Assembly (NCBI GenBank): GCA_026874595.1
Contig: CM049319.1
Coordinates: forward strand, 6,708,101 to 6,772,100
Length of the DNA: 64,000 nucleotides
Direction: 5' to 3'
Origin: Sipunculus nudus
Taxonomy: Eukaryota; Annelida; Sipuncula; Golfingiida; Sipunculidae
Each line of letters begins with the position of its first letter. Position 1 is the stretch's first letter. Made by a program: the position numbers and the translations under genes. The notes below the pieces were generated by a model. That model had not been told where the DNA came from and did no database searches. It worked only from the letters and a program-made list of their open reading frames with translations. Shown piece by piece: positions 1-11,884 of this stretch.

Positions 1-2220
1 GTTCAACATCATGAATTTTGGCGAAAGACCTAAAATATAGGCTTCAGTGACCTTATTTTACATCAAACTGCTACAATTTGCGCCTATCTGACTAACGGTG
101 CAAAAATCATGTTCTTTGACACAGCTGTGACATTATTTCAGGTATCCAAGAAATTTTACAGGAACCTCCTTTGAGCTAAATCAAATTAAAAGTTTCTAGG
201 TCCAGCTGTAGCCAATCATGCAAATCTGTCCTATAGAGTCCTCTAATCATGTTCGTTTACATATCTTTCAGAATATATGTCAATAGGACCTAATTTCAGG
301 TTTCCAAGGGGATTTGCCAAGGATCTTCCTGGATATACAGTTAGAAGTATCTATATCTAACTGTTATGGTTTGTGCCCTATAAAGGTCGGACTGCTTCAT
401 TTGAATGTCTGGAAAAAAAAACAGAAAAGAAATGCATAAAAATTTGAAAAAATACAGGTGGCACCACCAGTCAGCAGGGAACTGATGAAACATTTAATGA
501 TCAATATGCATGCAAAAATAATGGCGCTTAATGCATAAGTTATTTAGATACTGGAGCTTTTGAATCAAATTTTAAATTATTCTGCTGAGTACTTACGAGC
601 CCCATTGCTTCAAAGATATTGGTCACAGAGACCTTATTTTAGGTTTCCAAGGGGTTTCTTATGGACCTCCCTTGATATCAAGTTAGAAGATTCTAGGTTA
701 ACAGTTACGATTTGTGCCCCATCTGATTCACTGGGTGTTTAAAACTCATGTTTTTGGCCTGTAATTCACAAAATATAGGTCCCTCTAGTCTAATTTCAGA
801 TTTCCAAGAAGATTTGCCGAGGACTTCCCTGGATGTACAGTTTGAAGTTTTTAGTTCCAACGGTTAAAGTCTGTGCCCTATTAACAGCCACACTGCTTCA
901 TTTAAAGGTCTCAAACAGAGAAAAAAAGTAAAAATTCGAAAAAAGACAAGTGGCGCCAGCAGTCTGCAGGAACTGATGAAACACCTCATGATCAATATGC
1001 ATGCAAAGGATTGTGGCAATCAATGTATTAGTTATTCAAATATTGGAGCTTTTTCTAATCAATTTTTTTATTATTCTTGGGATTGTCCTGTACCAAGGCT
1101 GATGTGAATCCATCTCGGTTTGGCATGCTTCATAAAGGAAAGTTTCAGCACCGAGACCCCTGAGTGAAGTCGCGAAAACATACGATATCAAAAGAGTATA
1201 TATATACCGTAAGAAAGGAAGCGTTATGTTAGATACTTTACCGCAATGGAGACTAAATGCAATTATGCGGCGTATGTGTCCATTCCATGGATACCGCCGC
1301 ATATAAAGCTTCAAGTAAACAAAAGAACGCAAATCCTGTACCGGGAAAAATTGCTATAAAATCGAATATTGTGTGTTTGAAAAGAAAACACATGCATTCG
1401 AGGTAAGAAATAGTCAAATATTCGACTGACCAAGAAATTTCGCTAAAAATTCATGATTTAATACCAAAACCGTGCTTAACCGAAAGTTCCATGGATTAGA
1501 TATATAGATACTGGAGACTTTGTTTGAGATTTTTAATTGGTCTGGGGGTTGTCCTCTACCAAGAACGAGGTGATTCTATCTCAGTCTTTCATGCTACGTA
1601 AGGTAACTGCAGAACCGTGTAAAAAAAAAAAAATAACAGTTAAAACTGGGTCCTCAACTAGCGTCAGTTATCTTAAGATCGCCCGGGTGCCGATACCGGA
1701 AACGACGTGAAACTCCGAGTTATAACAATGCTTAACGTTTAGTTAATCTGTTCTACCTTAGCTGTATTGAGCACTATACTGCAAGCACTGGAACCTACTT
1801 AAAATAATATATTGCTTCTCAGGTTATCTGATTGAGTACTTTATATAGTATTTGCGGTATGCGTTAAATCACCAAAGACCGAACAATGAAAATCTTCAAC
1901 ATCGAATATTCTCTAAAAGACATCCCGATCCCACCCCGGAAGGACTATATAATTAAACTGTTAGAAAAGACTGAGGAACTAATCAAAGACGTGCGATGGA
2001 AATAATTCTTTTTTCATAATAACGATCCTATTAATAATTTATAATCCTATGGAACATTCGAAGTGAATCACTTTTGAAATGCCGACACCTGAAACTGCAA
2101 ATTCGTGTAAAAAGAAAGCAACAGTTATAGCTGGGCTTTAACAAGCGTCAGTAATATGATTATCGTCCGGGTTCCGATATCAAACTCCAAGTCATAACAC
2201 GGTGCTCCAGCATGCTTAAC

Positions 2221-2222
<2 letters not shown>

Positions 2223-2293
<71 letters not shown>
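2223..2293. repeat. (TA)n microsatellite
   Basis: Uninterrupted TA dinucleotides, inside the left repeat arm. The same place in the inverted arm also carries a TA tract (51,729-51,796). Confidence 0.97.
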
Positions 2294-2297
<4 letters not shown>

Positions 2298-2416
2298 CTA
2301 TAGTTTTCTCTCGGGAGATTATACTTGAGTTGCTCTGGTAACTTACATTGAGACATATATATATATATAATCATATTCCAGTTGTGTGTGTAAGTGTACC
2401 CTGAAGCGCAAGCTCT

Positions 2417-2455
2417 CTCCTTCTCTCCCCCCCCCCCCCCTTCTCTCTCTCTTTT
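2417..2455. repeat. CT / poly-C low-complexity tract
   Basis: Pyrimidine run with a central stretch of about 14-15 C. It corresponds to the purine tract at 51,550-51,620 in the inverted arm, where it has become a long GA/GAA array. Confidence 0.9.
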
Positions 2456-2942
2456 GCCCATAATCGAAATCAGGCGAGATAATATATTGATAAGTCTATG
2501 AGTATGGGGTGTTCAATGAACATCCATCCAAGCCCCGATAAGTTATTGCTATGACACTAAAAAGTTAACGGACGTAGGAACGGACTCAGATACGGTATAT
2601 TGTCATATAGACGGGCATATAAAAATTATAGATAAGATGAATATTAATGGTAAAATAGTATGTGACCAAGAGGAAATGTTGTTTGCGGAAGAATATCAGC
2701 CCAACCAACCTTATACTACAGCAGTTACAGGTCACCTCTGCTGTCATACAGCGTAAACCAAATCATCTACACTCCCCTCTGTTTTCTAGCAACAGATTCA
2801 ATCTTAAATGACTGAACAGAGATATAACATTACATCCACCTTGTAGTTAAAAATAGCTGTGTTCTCTGGTATCCTCATTAACAGCACACGCTTTGCTACA
2901 TCAAATAGCAGAAAAACAATTATATGGTGTGCTTGCCATACA

Positions 2943-2992
<50 letters not shown>

Positions 2993-3010
2993 ATATATAT
3001 ATATATATAT
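2943..3010. repeat. (TA)n microsatellite
   Basis: TA tract with one CTATAT interruption. It ends the left repeat arm and abuts the palindrome at 3,011. Confidence 0.95.
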
Positions 3011-3083
3011 AGATGGAAAGGGTATACACAGAAAAGTGGTTCACTGCCAGTGAACCACTTTTCTGTGTATACCCTTTCCATCT
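3011..3083. repeat. Perfect palindrome with 35-bp arms
   Basis: The left arm 3,011-3,045 is the exact reverse complement of 3,049-3,083, with a 3-base spacer (GCC). The arm starts AGATGGAAAGGG and ends TTCACT. It sits between two TA tracts. A diverged relative (GGTTCACTGCC...TTTTCTGT) lies at about 10,500-10,530, and both copies are followed by a 'caatgaac' segment, so this is probably a miniature hairpin element (inference). Confidence 0.93.
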
Positions 3084-3116
3084 ATAAAACAATGAACCAG
3101 CATGGCTACTCAAACA

Positions 3117-3117
<1 letters not shown>

Positions 3118-3169
<52 letters not shown>
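3118..3169. repeat. (TA)n microsatellite
   Basis: Uninterrupted TA dinucleotides downstream of the palindrome. Confidence 0.96.
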
Positions 3170-3171
<2 letters not shown>

Positions 3172-5519
3172 TCTCCCGAGTCACAGACATAATGCGAATA
3201 TAGGACGTCTGCCATTTTAATTGTTCCCATCCCAGTCAGGTTTTCTGTCCAGTTAATTAGTTAGCTGATGAGGGGAAGTATAATTTTGTTATTGCCAGGA
3301 CCGTGCATTCGCCGATTTGTCTAAACTCTTCTGGTGATTGTCAGGACAGTCAGTTCGCTCAGCTATCATTTTGTGTGCTTGCTGCGCAAGTTCAATGAGA
3401 TTCCGTTTTCTATATCCAGCACACTGCACATTACGGCCTCACAGGTATTTCTTTAGCTGATTAACGGTTTGAGCGTTAGAGTCACGTGCATGTATCGTTG
3501 ACGGCATGTATAGCAGCGTTGCTATTGTCGGCAATCTTTGTTTATAGCCCTACCAGTGGCTTCACGATCAGCACTTTCCCTATTCTCAACATGTTAACAG
3601 GGCGGATCGTAGCAGCATTACATTGCAACATACATGTTATGGCCAAAATGAATAAATACCACAGTGAATATGATTTTATCCATGGTATCTTGGTGCTGTA
3701 GTATATTGAACGTGTTTCTAGTAAACAAATTTCACATCTCTTTATCAAGGATTGTTGATATCAGCTCTACTCTGAAGGGGAGACAAGGAAAAACAACCTA
3801 CATTTAACCTACATTTAGGACTGAGGAAATTAGTGAGGTTTTGATCATAGTTTACCATAATTTGGCTAATTAATGCAAGAATAGGATAATATAGCTTGAT
3901 TTTATGAAGCAGTTATCCACTTATTTGTCCCCTCAAATTAAAATACAGTTTCAGATAAAATGCAACACAGGTGATATTAAGAATTTGTTTCCAATGTCAT
4001 AGTGCATAAAGCCAGGAAACACATCCTTACACGCACCGGATGTCCTATACCACTGCCTCCGAGGCCGGGCAGATATATCTTTTCTGTTATCTCGTATCGG
4101 TCGATAATGAATGGTAATTCATAATGAAATATTTGACAGTAAAAAAAAATAACTGACAATTATTTGAAAGAAAATTTGATATATTCTATTAACTTTCCCA
4201 AAATATGACACCATTGATTTTATCCAGAGTTGGACCCACGCTAACCGAGCCGTTTTGCTCGGTTTTGCATTCGGAAAATTGTAGAATGTAGACTTTCGCA
4301 GACTGGACATTAATAAAAATCTCTTGTTCCAACTGCATAACGTAAATTCCCCAAGGAAGCACGTGAATAATACCAATTTGTGTTTATATTAAGTCTACAT
4401 ATCAATTTATGTAATATGCTTCACGGACAGATGTTTGGCATGGATGTTGATGAAGCATAATCTATAGTTGCTCCATTTACTTAATATATTGATAGTCTAG
4501 ATCCTTGACACACACATAACCTCGGTACCTTGCTGTGTGGTGTTTATATATATATACACTACACGACAAGGTATGGATCTATGGTGGTCTTTAAACCTTA
4601 ATAAGCGAAAAAAAAGATAACGGATGATAGATGTGATTATCAGTATAGATGGAAAGAGAGATATAAAAATGTTTATAGTTTCTATGAATGAAAGGATGGA
4701 ATAGCAGTCGGTATATTGTCTGTGTCCTGCTAAAGCTTTATATAATTGCGTGTCAACTTATATTTTTCACGTAGTTTATGTAAAATTTAAACACTGGATA
4801 TGCCAGATTTAATAAGGCGTGCATGTGTGATGAATTTAAATCATTTATCATTGGCTGAAATAGGCCGGTGAGTTTTCCTTGTAAACACATAAAAGCAGCA
4901 CAATAAAAAAAAACAAAATGTTATAAAACTCTATTAAGATTAACACCAAACAATGAATGACACTAAACTATGATGAAGTAAGTTGTATAAATACTCAGTG
5001 GATGTAATGAGTACACACGGTGTGTTGGTGTGGTATATATTATACAATCAGATATAACATTTGAGCATGTGTATATTAAACAAATGTGCTTGTATGTCAT
5101 TGTAATTCAGATGAGGAATGTGTAATCATGTATTCACAGCTGTGAGAATATCTAAGGCATCATAATCTTATTTGTCAGATACCACCAGGTCTGTATGAAG
5201 CAAGCTTTGCCACATATACACATAGTTCTGTCTAATCCACCAGCCCTCCCACAAGAAAATTAAAAAAAAAATATGTAATAATTGTATGAAAATTAAATTA
5301 TTACAAAAAGTGTATGACTGTACTTAATTATGATTGATATATCAGCTCATATATGGGTCTTTTATATAAATTAAACGCTTAATAAAATAAAAACAGTTGG
5401 TTAATTCACTAATTATCGCTCACTGAAAGAATGACGTATATGCGAGTACCTACAGCCTACTGACATATAATATTATTAGTTTCATATCTCATTGGATGGA
5501 AGTGCCATAAAATAGTCAA
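3170..5519. other. No gene recognised; hairpin and dispersed repeat
   Basis: I see no supported gene here. A leader-like hydrophobic reading frame at 3,486-3,570 begins with GTG and has no upstream ATG, so I do not call it. At 4,528-4,574 there is a hairpin (ACCTTGCTGTGTGGTG against CACTACACGACAAGGT) with a TA-rich loop. The part at 4,640-4,890 is a diverged copy of 12,845-13,075; both contain 'gaaataggccggtgag'. Confidence 0.6.
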
Positions 5520-5860
5520 ATGATTGGGCGAAATTAACGTTTTTATTATGATATATGACGCGGTGTCCGTTTGGGATGGCGAGGGCGCTTCGAGTATTAC
5601 AAGAGTCGGTATCAGCCGTCTCAGCCATTTCATGCCTTACATATACTTTTACAAACATCTAAATTTTAAAGAACGCGATGTTTATTACGCAGACATTTAT
5701 TTATATACATTTTCAATAAATCGAATGCTAGGTCAAAATCGGTTATTTTGGAACAGCCCTCAAAACATTGTAAATGGCGGCGCCCATGTACCTCGGGACC
5801 GTTCGTTAATTTCCGAAATCGTTCGGACTAAGATTCATACATATGTTGGACATTAGATCC
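5520..5860. other. CpG-rich patch in AT-rich surroundings
   Basis: CG dinucleotides are far denser here than in the flanks, with over a dozen in about 300 bp. A plus-strand reading frame stays open for 110 codons (5,524-5,856), but its protein resembles nothing I know and I see no start context or splice sites that support it. Near 5,775 the sequence AATGGCGGC fits the core of the YY1 motif. It could be an unmethylated promoter or first-exon region (inference). Confidence 0.35.
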
Positions 5861-6280
5861 ATTGTTTATCGTGATATATTCAATGTAACATGTTGATTGT
5901 CGATTTAAATATATATATTTCTGCGCATGATGTCGTGTTAATAATACAAATCTTCTATCTCAAGAATGCATTATTTATGGCTCCAGAGTGGCCACTGTTT
6001 AGCGATATATGTAAAACATATTTTTTGTTCATGGGCTGCTTCCGTTTGTTTTGTAAATTCTGTTTCAATCGTATTGATACATGTGTTTAAAGTATTGTTT
6101 CTACTCATAATTGATAACATTGACGAATGTTCTATGCCTACTATGCAAAGGATGATGTTAAGGAGATGTTTCTATGAGACACGTTCTTTGTTGAGCATCA
6201 GGCTGGAATGACATTTTTTAGTTTTGCTAGGGGCCATATCTGCCGGAAATACTGGAACCACAAATAATTTTGAGTATTTC

Positions 6281-6283
<3 letters not shown>

Positions 6284-6322
<39 letters not shown>
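6284..6322. repeat. (TA)n microsatellite
   Basis: Uninterrupted TA dinucleotides. Confidence 0.95.
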
Positions 6323-6326
<4 letters not shown>

Positions 6327-8609
6327 TGTGATTTTCAAATGAGAACACAGGAGTATAATATATACATATATAAAAGGACTGACAGTAACAGATGAATCAA
6401 ACATTTGCTGTATACAATTTAAATATAAGCACTTTATCAGAGAAAGCTGTTTACATCAAGATTGTATCAATATTTATTACTTGGCTGCTCTAATTTTACA
6501 TTGTCATAATGGTAGCTTGACATTCGGGATAGGGGGGAAATAAAAATATATTTATTTACATAGAACACGTACATTTGCATGCAAATAAATCGCCAAAACA
6601 ACGCAAGTTATATAACATCATCACCAGCATACTTTTTAATTCCGGGAAATCTTGATGGTCTGTTTGATAGGAATATACCATTGGAGATATGTATCAAGTA
6701 ACTCTACAATTGCATGATGTATAAATACTTTTTTATTTTGGATAACTTTGGTGAAAATCTTTTGTTTTGTCTTTGAATGATCTGTTTTCATGTTGGTCTA
6801 TATTTCCAACACTACCAGTTTATAACATGTATCAGTTATGGATAACAAAAATATATAACGATTATTAGATGTGTTCAAGAGAATTAGCTGTATGGGTTAA
6901 GAATCTAACAGACGTACGATGGCTTGTGGTATTCAAGCTCTTATGGAGCGTCCAAGGAAGCACACCGGAAATTGGTTAACTGCCAGAATCAAATGCTTAG
7001 ATATTAATATGAGTCCTATAAAACATGGATTGGCATATCATTCTTATGTCATCTTTATAATCAATCCCTGTCTTGATTCTCTTGAATATGTAGTTTTGTG
7101 TCAGTAATGACAAGCACATGTACTGACCATGAATATGCTATTGTAGGAATGAGCACCTATCAAGGAAAATATATCTTTCGTACAAAGTGATAAAGTATTT
7201 TGAATAGTTCAGAGATATTAGGTTTTACGACGCGTAGCTTCAAAATTGTATATTCCTTGCACTACAGAAAGCGAAATTTCAGTTGTGCATTTACAGAGCT
7301 AGAAAAGAAGGCTAATTTTCAGTCTTTTCCAATTCTATTCTCCTTAATTATCCGGAAACCAGTAAAACTATGTGTTTTATCCTTTTATTTGTTTTAACTA
7401 AAAATAGAATTTCCATTAAACAGGAGAGCATCAGAGCACAACATCTGTTTATGTAGACGTTGAGGACTTGTGTATGCTAGCCCTTTACTCTATACCAATG
7501 GTCCCAAAAAAAGGAAATATGAAAGAGCAAAATATTGAAGAAAACAAAAAAAAAAAATACATGGTTTGTAGGCAATAAAGGTGTGAATGATTGATATTTT
7601 TTTCAGCCGCTTAACATCAAACATATGCCTACATATTTGTCTTATTTTTATATAAAGTTTAATATAGCGTACTGATTGTACAGCATCAAAAGCTTGATTA
7701 GGTCCGCTTTATTATATGCTTCAGACAAAGAAAAATATGAAATATGGAAATAACAGACAGACAGTTAAAAATTGTATTTTTAGTATCGAATTGGAAAGGA
7801 AACAGAATTTAATTCTGAAACAGAGAAGCCAAGGCAGAGATTTTTCGGAGAACATCTTTGGAATACTTTTAGAAATGCATTGCTTCATGTCGCATATTTA
7901 GATATCTGACAAGGTCCATATACTAAATCACTCTCATGAAGTTAACGTGTCTGACCACTTAGCACACCGATAGGTGTTTGTTGAAATTTCATACTGGCAG
8001 TAGGCGGACCCTGCCAGACGTTCCAGACGTTTTTTAAAGGAATTAAGCAATTATCGAATAAGAGCGCTTTCCTGGTGTCTAGATTGCCCAATGCGCTTTG
8101 TTAGTCACGTCCGATACAGAGAGGACGGGAGATATCATGCGGTGTTACAAACATGATCTATCCGAAAAAAGGCCGAAGTCGTTCTTGTGGCTAACAACAA
8201 GTATTAAACCTAGAAGTTTACAATATGGATAATAAATTAACCGAGGGTAACTGGCAGCAAGTCAGATAAGCCAGAGCTTTGCAAATGGCGTTTTGCAACG
8301 AGTGACCTTTCTACCTCTGCAGTTATGCAACCATCCACCTTAGGTTACAGGTTTTCCCATTTGTCAACATTGCTGTTTTTACAAACATGTTGTTGATAAA
8401 CATACATCACAGAGGCGTTATAAGAAATTTTCGTAATCAGAATTACCCTTAGAATATTAATATATACAAAGAGGAAGCCATAAATCACATAAATTTGTTT
8501 CATTTACTAATAATTTTATTATACTGAAAAAAGGTTACGGCTGCAAAAAAGCGGGAGGGGGAGGGGGTCCCGTGACCTCTTTAATCCGCCTGTCCTACGA
8601 ACGCGGTAT

Positions 8610-8683
8610 GCATATTATCATTACATTGTGTAGGAACAGCTGCCTTGCATATTATCATTTCATTGTGTAGGAACAGCTGCCTT
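8610..8683 (+). repeat. Two tandem copies of a 37-bp unit
   Basis: The unit starts GCATATTATCATT and ends AACAGCTGCCTT. The copies at 8,610-8,646 and 8,647-8,683 differ at a single base in my reading (TTACATT against TTTCATT). Confidence 0.93.
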
Positions 8684-9029
8684 GCCATAGAACATACATT
8701 TTCCTCATTTCTCATATATCCCTTTGTCAAATTATTTTTTGAAATAATATATGAAACCTGTCAAAGACCTTCATAATTTTGAATGCCCCGCGACCCATTC
8801 CGTTTTGCAATATAAAAATCGTTCCCTACCGATATATGATTTTTTCCACGGGCACAGCGCTACATACTAACTGTTAACATATTTTATTAAATATATTATG
8901 TTGGTATACATTTTATAATAAAAAAATTGAGCCAACAATCCTCAACACGTTTAATACATCCCCCAAATCCCACAAAAAGCCTAGTTACCCGGTTTTCATC
9001 TAGTTATCTATAAGCACACATTTTAAAAA

Positions 9030-9345
9030 GTAAGTTATTTTATATCTTTTAATTGTAATTCAATTAATTGATTTTCCAAAATTCACATATAATCTTAGCA
9101 TATTCATGGGTTGAGACAAAAAAAAATCTTATACCGCTTCGTGAATTCCGTAACCACTTTTGGCATATATCCCAGCACCAAGTTTGACACGTTTCTTATA
9201 TATTAATGCATTTAACCTTATATAGTTAATAAAATATTTAATTTTTTAAATGATTGTTATATGTAATCTTAATTATTTTAAATCTTTTAATTGTAATTCA
9301 ATAACTTTATATTCCAAAATTCACATGTAATCTTAACATTTTCAC
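9030..9345 (+). repeat. Diverged direct repeat pair
   Basis: 9,046-9,102 and 9,285-9,342 share 'tcttttaattgtaattcaat' followed by 'ccaaaattcacat'. The middle part, 9,135-9,215 ('gaattccgtaa...ttggcatatat'), recurs at 10,400-10,470. A dispersed AT-rich repeat of unknown class. Confidence 0.75.
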
Positions 9346-9797
9346 TCTTTTTCCGTGAATCTTAGTACATTGATAGAAACCTAGGCTGTTGGTGGTATTG
9401 GACTAGGGGATGATAAGAACTATGCAGCAATAAGGAGACCACACATATGCACATCCAATTATGTTATCAATTTGACTAGAAAATTGTTATGACAGAATAA
9501 CAAATTTAATTATCGCCGGAGCTTTCAACCCTTGATGAACACGCAGCCCTAAACAAATATTTGAAAACATTAGCATTTAGCATAACATCTTGCATGTCGA
9601 GTCTGAAACAAACTAATTTCTGATTGAACCACCTATCTTTTCATAGAAATTTAATATATTATTATTTATAGAACCATTTGAAAGTAACTCAATTAAGCTC
9701 ATTGTTTCTCCAGTTCCAGTGTCCCTGATACCTGCAGTCAAGCATATATACTCGCAACCACTGGAGACTAAGTGTACACTAGCTTTGACTTTTCAGG

Positions 9798-10139
9798 ATG
9801 CAACCATTACTTTTCAGGTTCGTATTTGTTCTAATGACATTGAGGTGCACTACATCCGAAGATGAGAGTGGAAAAGCATATGGTATGAAAAGTTATAATT
9901 TCAAACAGGCACATTCTCTAAAACTACAAATTTTAATATACTTAGGTAACATAAAAATTAAATGAATGGCATAATAAAAATTGTTGAACATTCTATAAAA
10001 AATTGTAACATAATACTTGCTTCAGTGATAGACAATTGTGCGTCTGATCCATGTATGCATGGCGGGAGGTGCGTCAGTGATGTGAACAAGTTTTCCTGTA
10101 TCTGTCCACCGATGTACACCGGGCAAACATGCCAGATAA
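9798..10139 (+). CDS. Secreted EGF-domain protein, first two exons
   Basis: Exon 1 (9,798-9,882) starts [17 protein letters not shown], a basic-poor start with a hydrophobic core that looks like a signal peptide. It ends at a GTATGA donor after one base of a codon. Exon 2 (10,032-10,139) follows an AG acceptor; the split codon joins as Asp, giving an in-frame reading. Exon 2 encodes one EGF-like module with the six expected cysteines (NC, DPC, GRC, FSC, IC, TC) and the typical [12 protein letters not shown] end, then a GTAAGT donor. It is 108 nt long and phase 1-1, the classic EGF shuffling exon. The start is supported by the signal peptide; TTTTCAG just before the ATG could also be an acceptor after a 5' UTR intron, and a TATATA lies near 9,745. 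I could not find later exons, so the full protein and its role are unknown. It could also be a pseudogene fragment. Confidence 0.6.
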
Positions 10140-10496
10140 GTAAGTAAAGATAAACGGATCCCCTAACAGACCTCAGTTTGCATATTTTTATACTTGCATT
10201 GAGTATTTAGAATGTGGTAACAATCGTTCGAAATCTATATCATTTCCCCGAATATTTATCTTACAAGAACGAACTTTACACATTTCAAAAAAAGTATCAT
10301 TCATTGTTTAGATTATCAGAATTGATAAGAATGTGTACTGCAAACATCAACCTTTGTGACTGTATTACACAAAGGTCGAAACAAACAAGATTATCATAAC
10401 ACTTCATGAATTCCGTAAACAATTTTGGCATATATCCTAATACCAATTTTAACACGTTAATGCATGTAACTTCATATGGTAAATTAATTGAAAAAA

Positions 10497-10578
10497 AGGT
10501 CGGTTCACTGCCGACTTTTCTGTAAATTCTAGTTCCTTCAGTTTATACAATGAACAAGCACAGCGGTTCATCTCTCTT

Positions 10579-10654
<76 letters not shown>

Positions 10655-10657
10655 AAG

Positions 10658-10704
<47 letters not shown>
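10497..10704. repeat. Palindrome-family fragment plus GA and TA microsatellites
   Basis: 10,497-10,570 resembles the 3,011 palindrome and its flank. It is followed by CT, TA, GA and TA tracts up to 10,704 (GA about 10,611-10,655; TA about 10,662-10,704). Confidence 0.8.
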
Positions 10705-10710
<6 letters not shown>

Positions 10711-10711
<1 letters not shown>

Positions 10712-11540
10712 CAGTAGAGCGCCGTATTTCCGAATGCCGAATTTCCTAAAATTTCTTTTTTCCGAAAATTAAATGGGGAACCGAAAATGTATTCGTATTT
10801 CCGAAATATAATTCAAGTATGTAAAAACCTCAAATGTGTATTGTAATAACGAGTCATGCAGTCATGTCATGCAGTCATTACAAGGCCTGCAGTCATGTGT
10901 TTAGCTCAGTGGTTACCTTAATCAATTAGTTCTGGGCCAATGTTGTCTCCGGGGATAATGTGTGAAACTACAGCTAGCCCGGTAACGATCGGCCCCCTCT
11001 ACATCTAGCAAGCGACTGAGTAGTTTATCAAAGAGCACCTGTCTTTTATCAATCATATCTCGTTTGTACTCAAGCAAGCATCGTTTATCGGCTTGGGACA
11101 GGTTGTCATGCATAATAACTGAGCAGTTTAGTCGCATATGCATTGGTGAGGTATAATTCATTAAACGCTTGTGCTCGAACAGTTTTTATATGTCCCAGTC
11201 TTCAATTACGTATATCGATAAGAAACACCGTTTTCCTTAGCCATGTCATTTGAACTTTCCCTCCAGTGAATTTGATGAAAAGAAGAGCACGCACGTATCT
11301 TTGAAGCAGGTTAGACTGATCTCTGCCAATAATTCTCACAAAAAAAAACAAACAATATCTTTGATACGTCCAGGTCGTCAATTACGAATATCGAAAGGAA
11401 ACACCGTGTTCCTCGGGAAAAATGGCACTAAGGTAATCAGTAACTGTCGTACTAATTTACCGCTAGACCCTTGTCCGAATTTCCGAAAGTTCGTTTTTAC
11501 GAACAAAAGGCTTGTCCCCCGGAATAACGGAACTCTACTT
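10711..11540. mobile_element. Non-autonomous pogo/Tigger-like DNA transposon
   Basis: The left end CAGTAGAGCGCCGTATTTCCG and the right end (reverse complement AGTAGAGTTCCGTTATTCCGG) form an imperfect terminal inverted repeat of about 20 bp beginning with the CAGTAGA typical of Tigger/pogo elements. Both ends abut TA, the target dinucleotide of that superfamily. No DDE transposase is readable inside. A 79-codon minus-strand frame (10,922-11,161) has no family I recognise. Two internal stretches, 11,190-11,240 and 11,370-11,420, repeat each other. Confidence 0.65.
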
Positions 11541-11546
11541 ATATAT

Positions 11547-11548
<2 letters not shown>

Positions 11549-11590
<42 letters not shown>

Positions 11591-11612
11591 AGAGAGAGAG
11601 AGAAAGGGTGGG
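11549..11612. repeat. (GA)n microsatellite
   Basis: GA dinucleotides with a few AAAG/AATG interruptions, directly after the pogo-like element. Confidence 0.93.
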
Positions 11613-11884
11613 TGAGAGGACTGTTCGTTGTTCAGAGAGACTGGACATTAATTCACGGAAAAGTAGGTTCACTCCGTATGGGAACAGAACCCTTAACCTA
11701 CCGATCGGCGTTTGCCCCACCACTAGGGTGCCGAGGATCCCGTTTCCCTTTGTGTATCAGCTCATTAAAGTGACATCTGTCTTTTCACCATCTTTCTGTA
11801 TAAATATGTATGTGTGGGTGTGGGTGTGCGTTTGAAAAAGCCAAGATCCCGGTCGGGGTTAAGGCGTGACCAATTTCCATTTAC

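Larger units (their letters stand above)
1..2943 (-). repeat. Left arm of dispersed inverted repeat (tandem ~470-480 bp units)
   Basis: This block is found in reverse complement at 50,780-53,876, in the same order along its length. For example, the first bases of the window pair with 53,864-53,876, and the stretch around 2,750-2,800 pairs with the stretch around 50,940-50,990. Internally it is a diverged tandem array: 420-560 resembles 900-1,040, 1,041-1,150 resembles 1,507-1,610, and 1,618-1,740 resembles 2,105-2,223. A shorter subunit beginning near the words 'aggtttccaag' recurs at about 120, 283, 620 and 780. The arm begins at or before the window edge, so its true left end is unknown. 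I do not recognise the family. Confidence 0.85.
5861..9029. other. Intergenic or intronic; no gene recognised
   Basis: Short open frames only, none with recognisable protein content. It contains a TA tract at 6,284-6,322 and a 37-bp tandem duplication at 8,610-8,683. Confidence 0.6.

Noticed and set aside
2216-3230. Open frames with long Tyr-Ile repeats
   Set aside because: These are TA microsatellites read as protein; they recur at every TA tract in the window.
3486-3701. Hydrophobic leader-like frame MHVSLTACIAALLLSAIF
   Set aside because: It starts at GTG, which animals rarely use, has a stop just upstream, and no exon can be joined to it.
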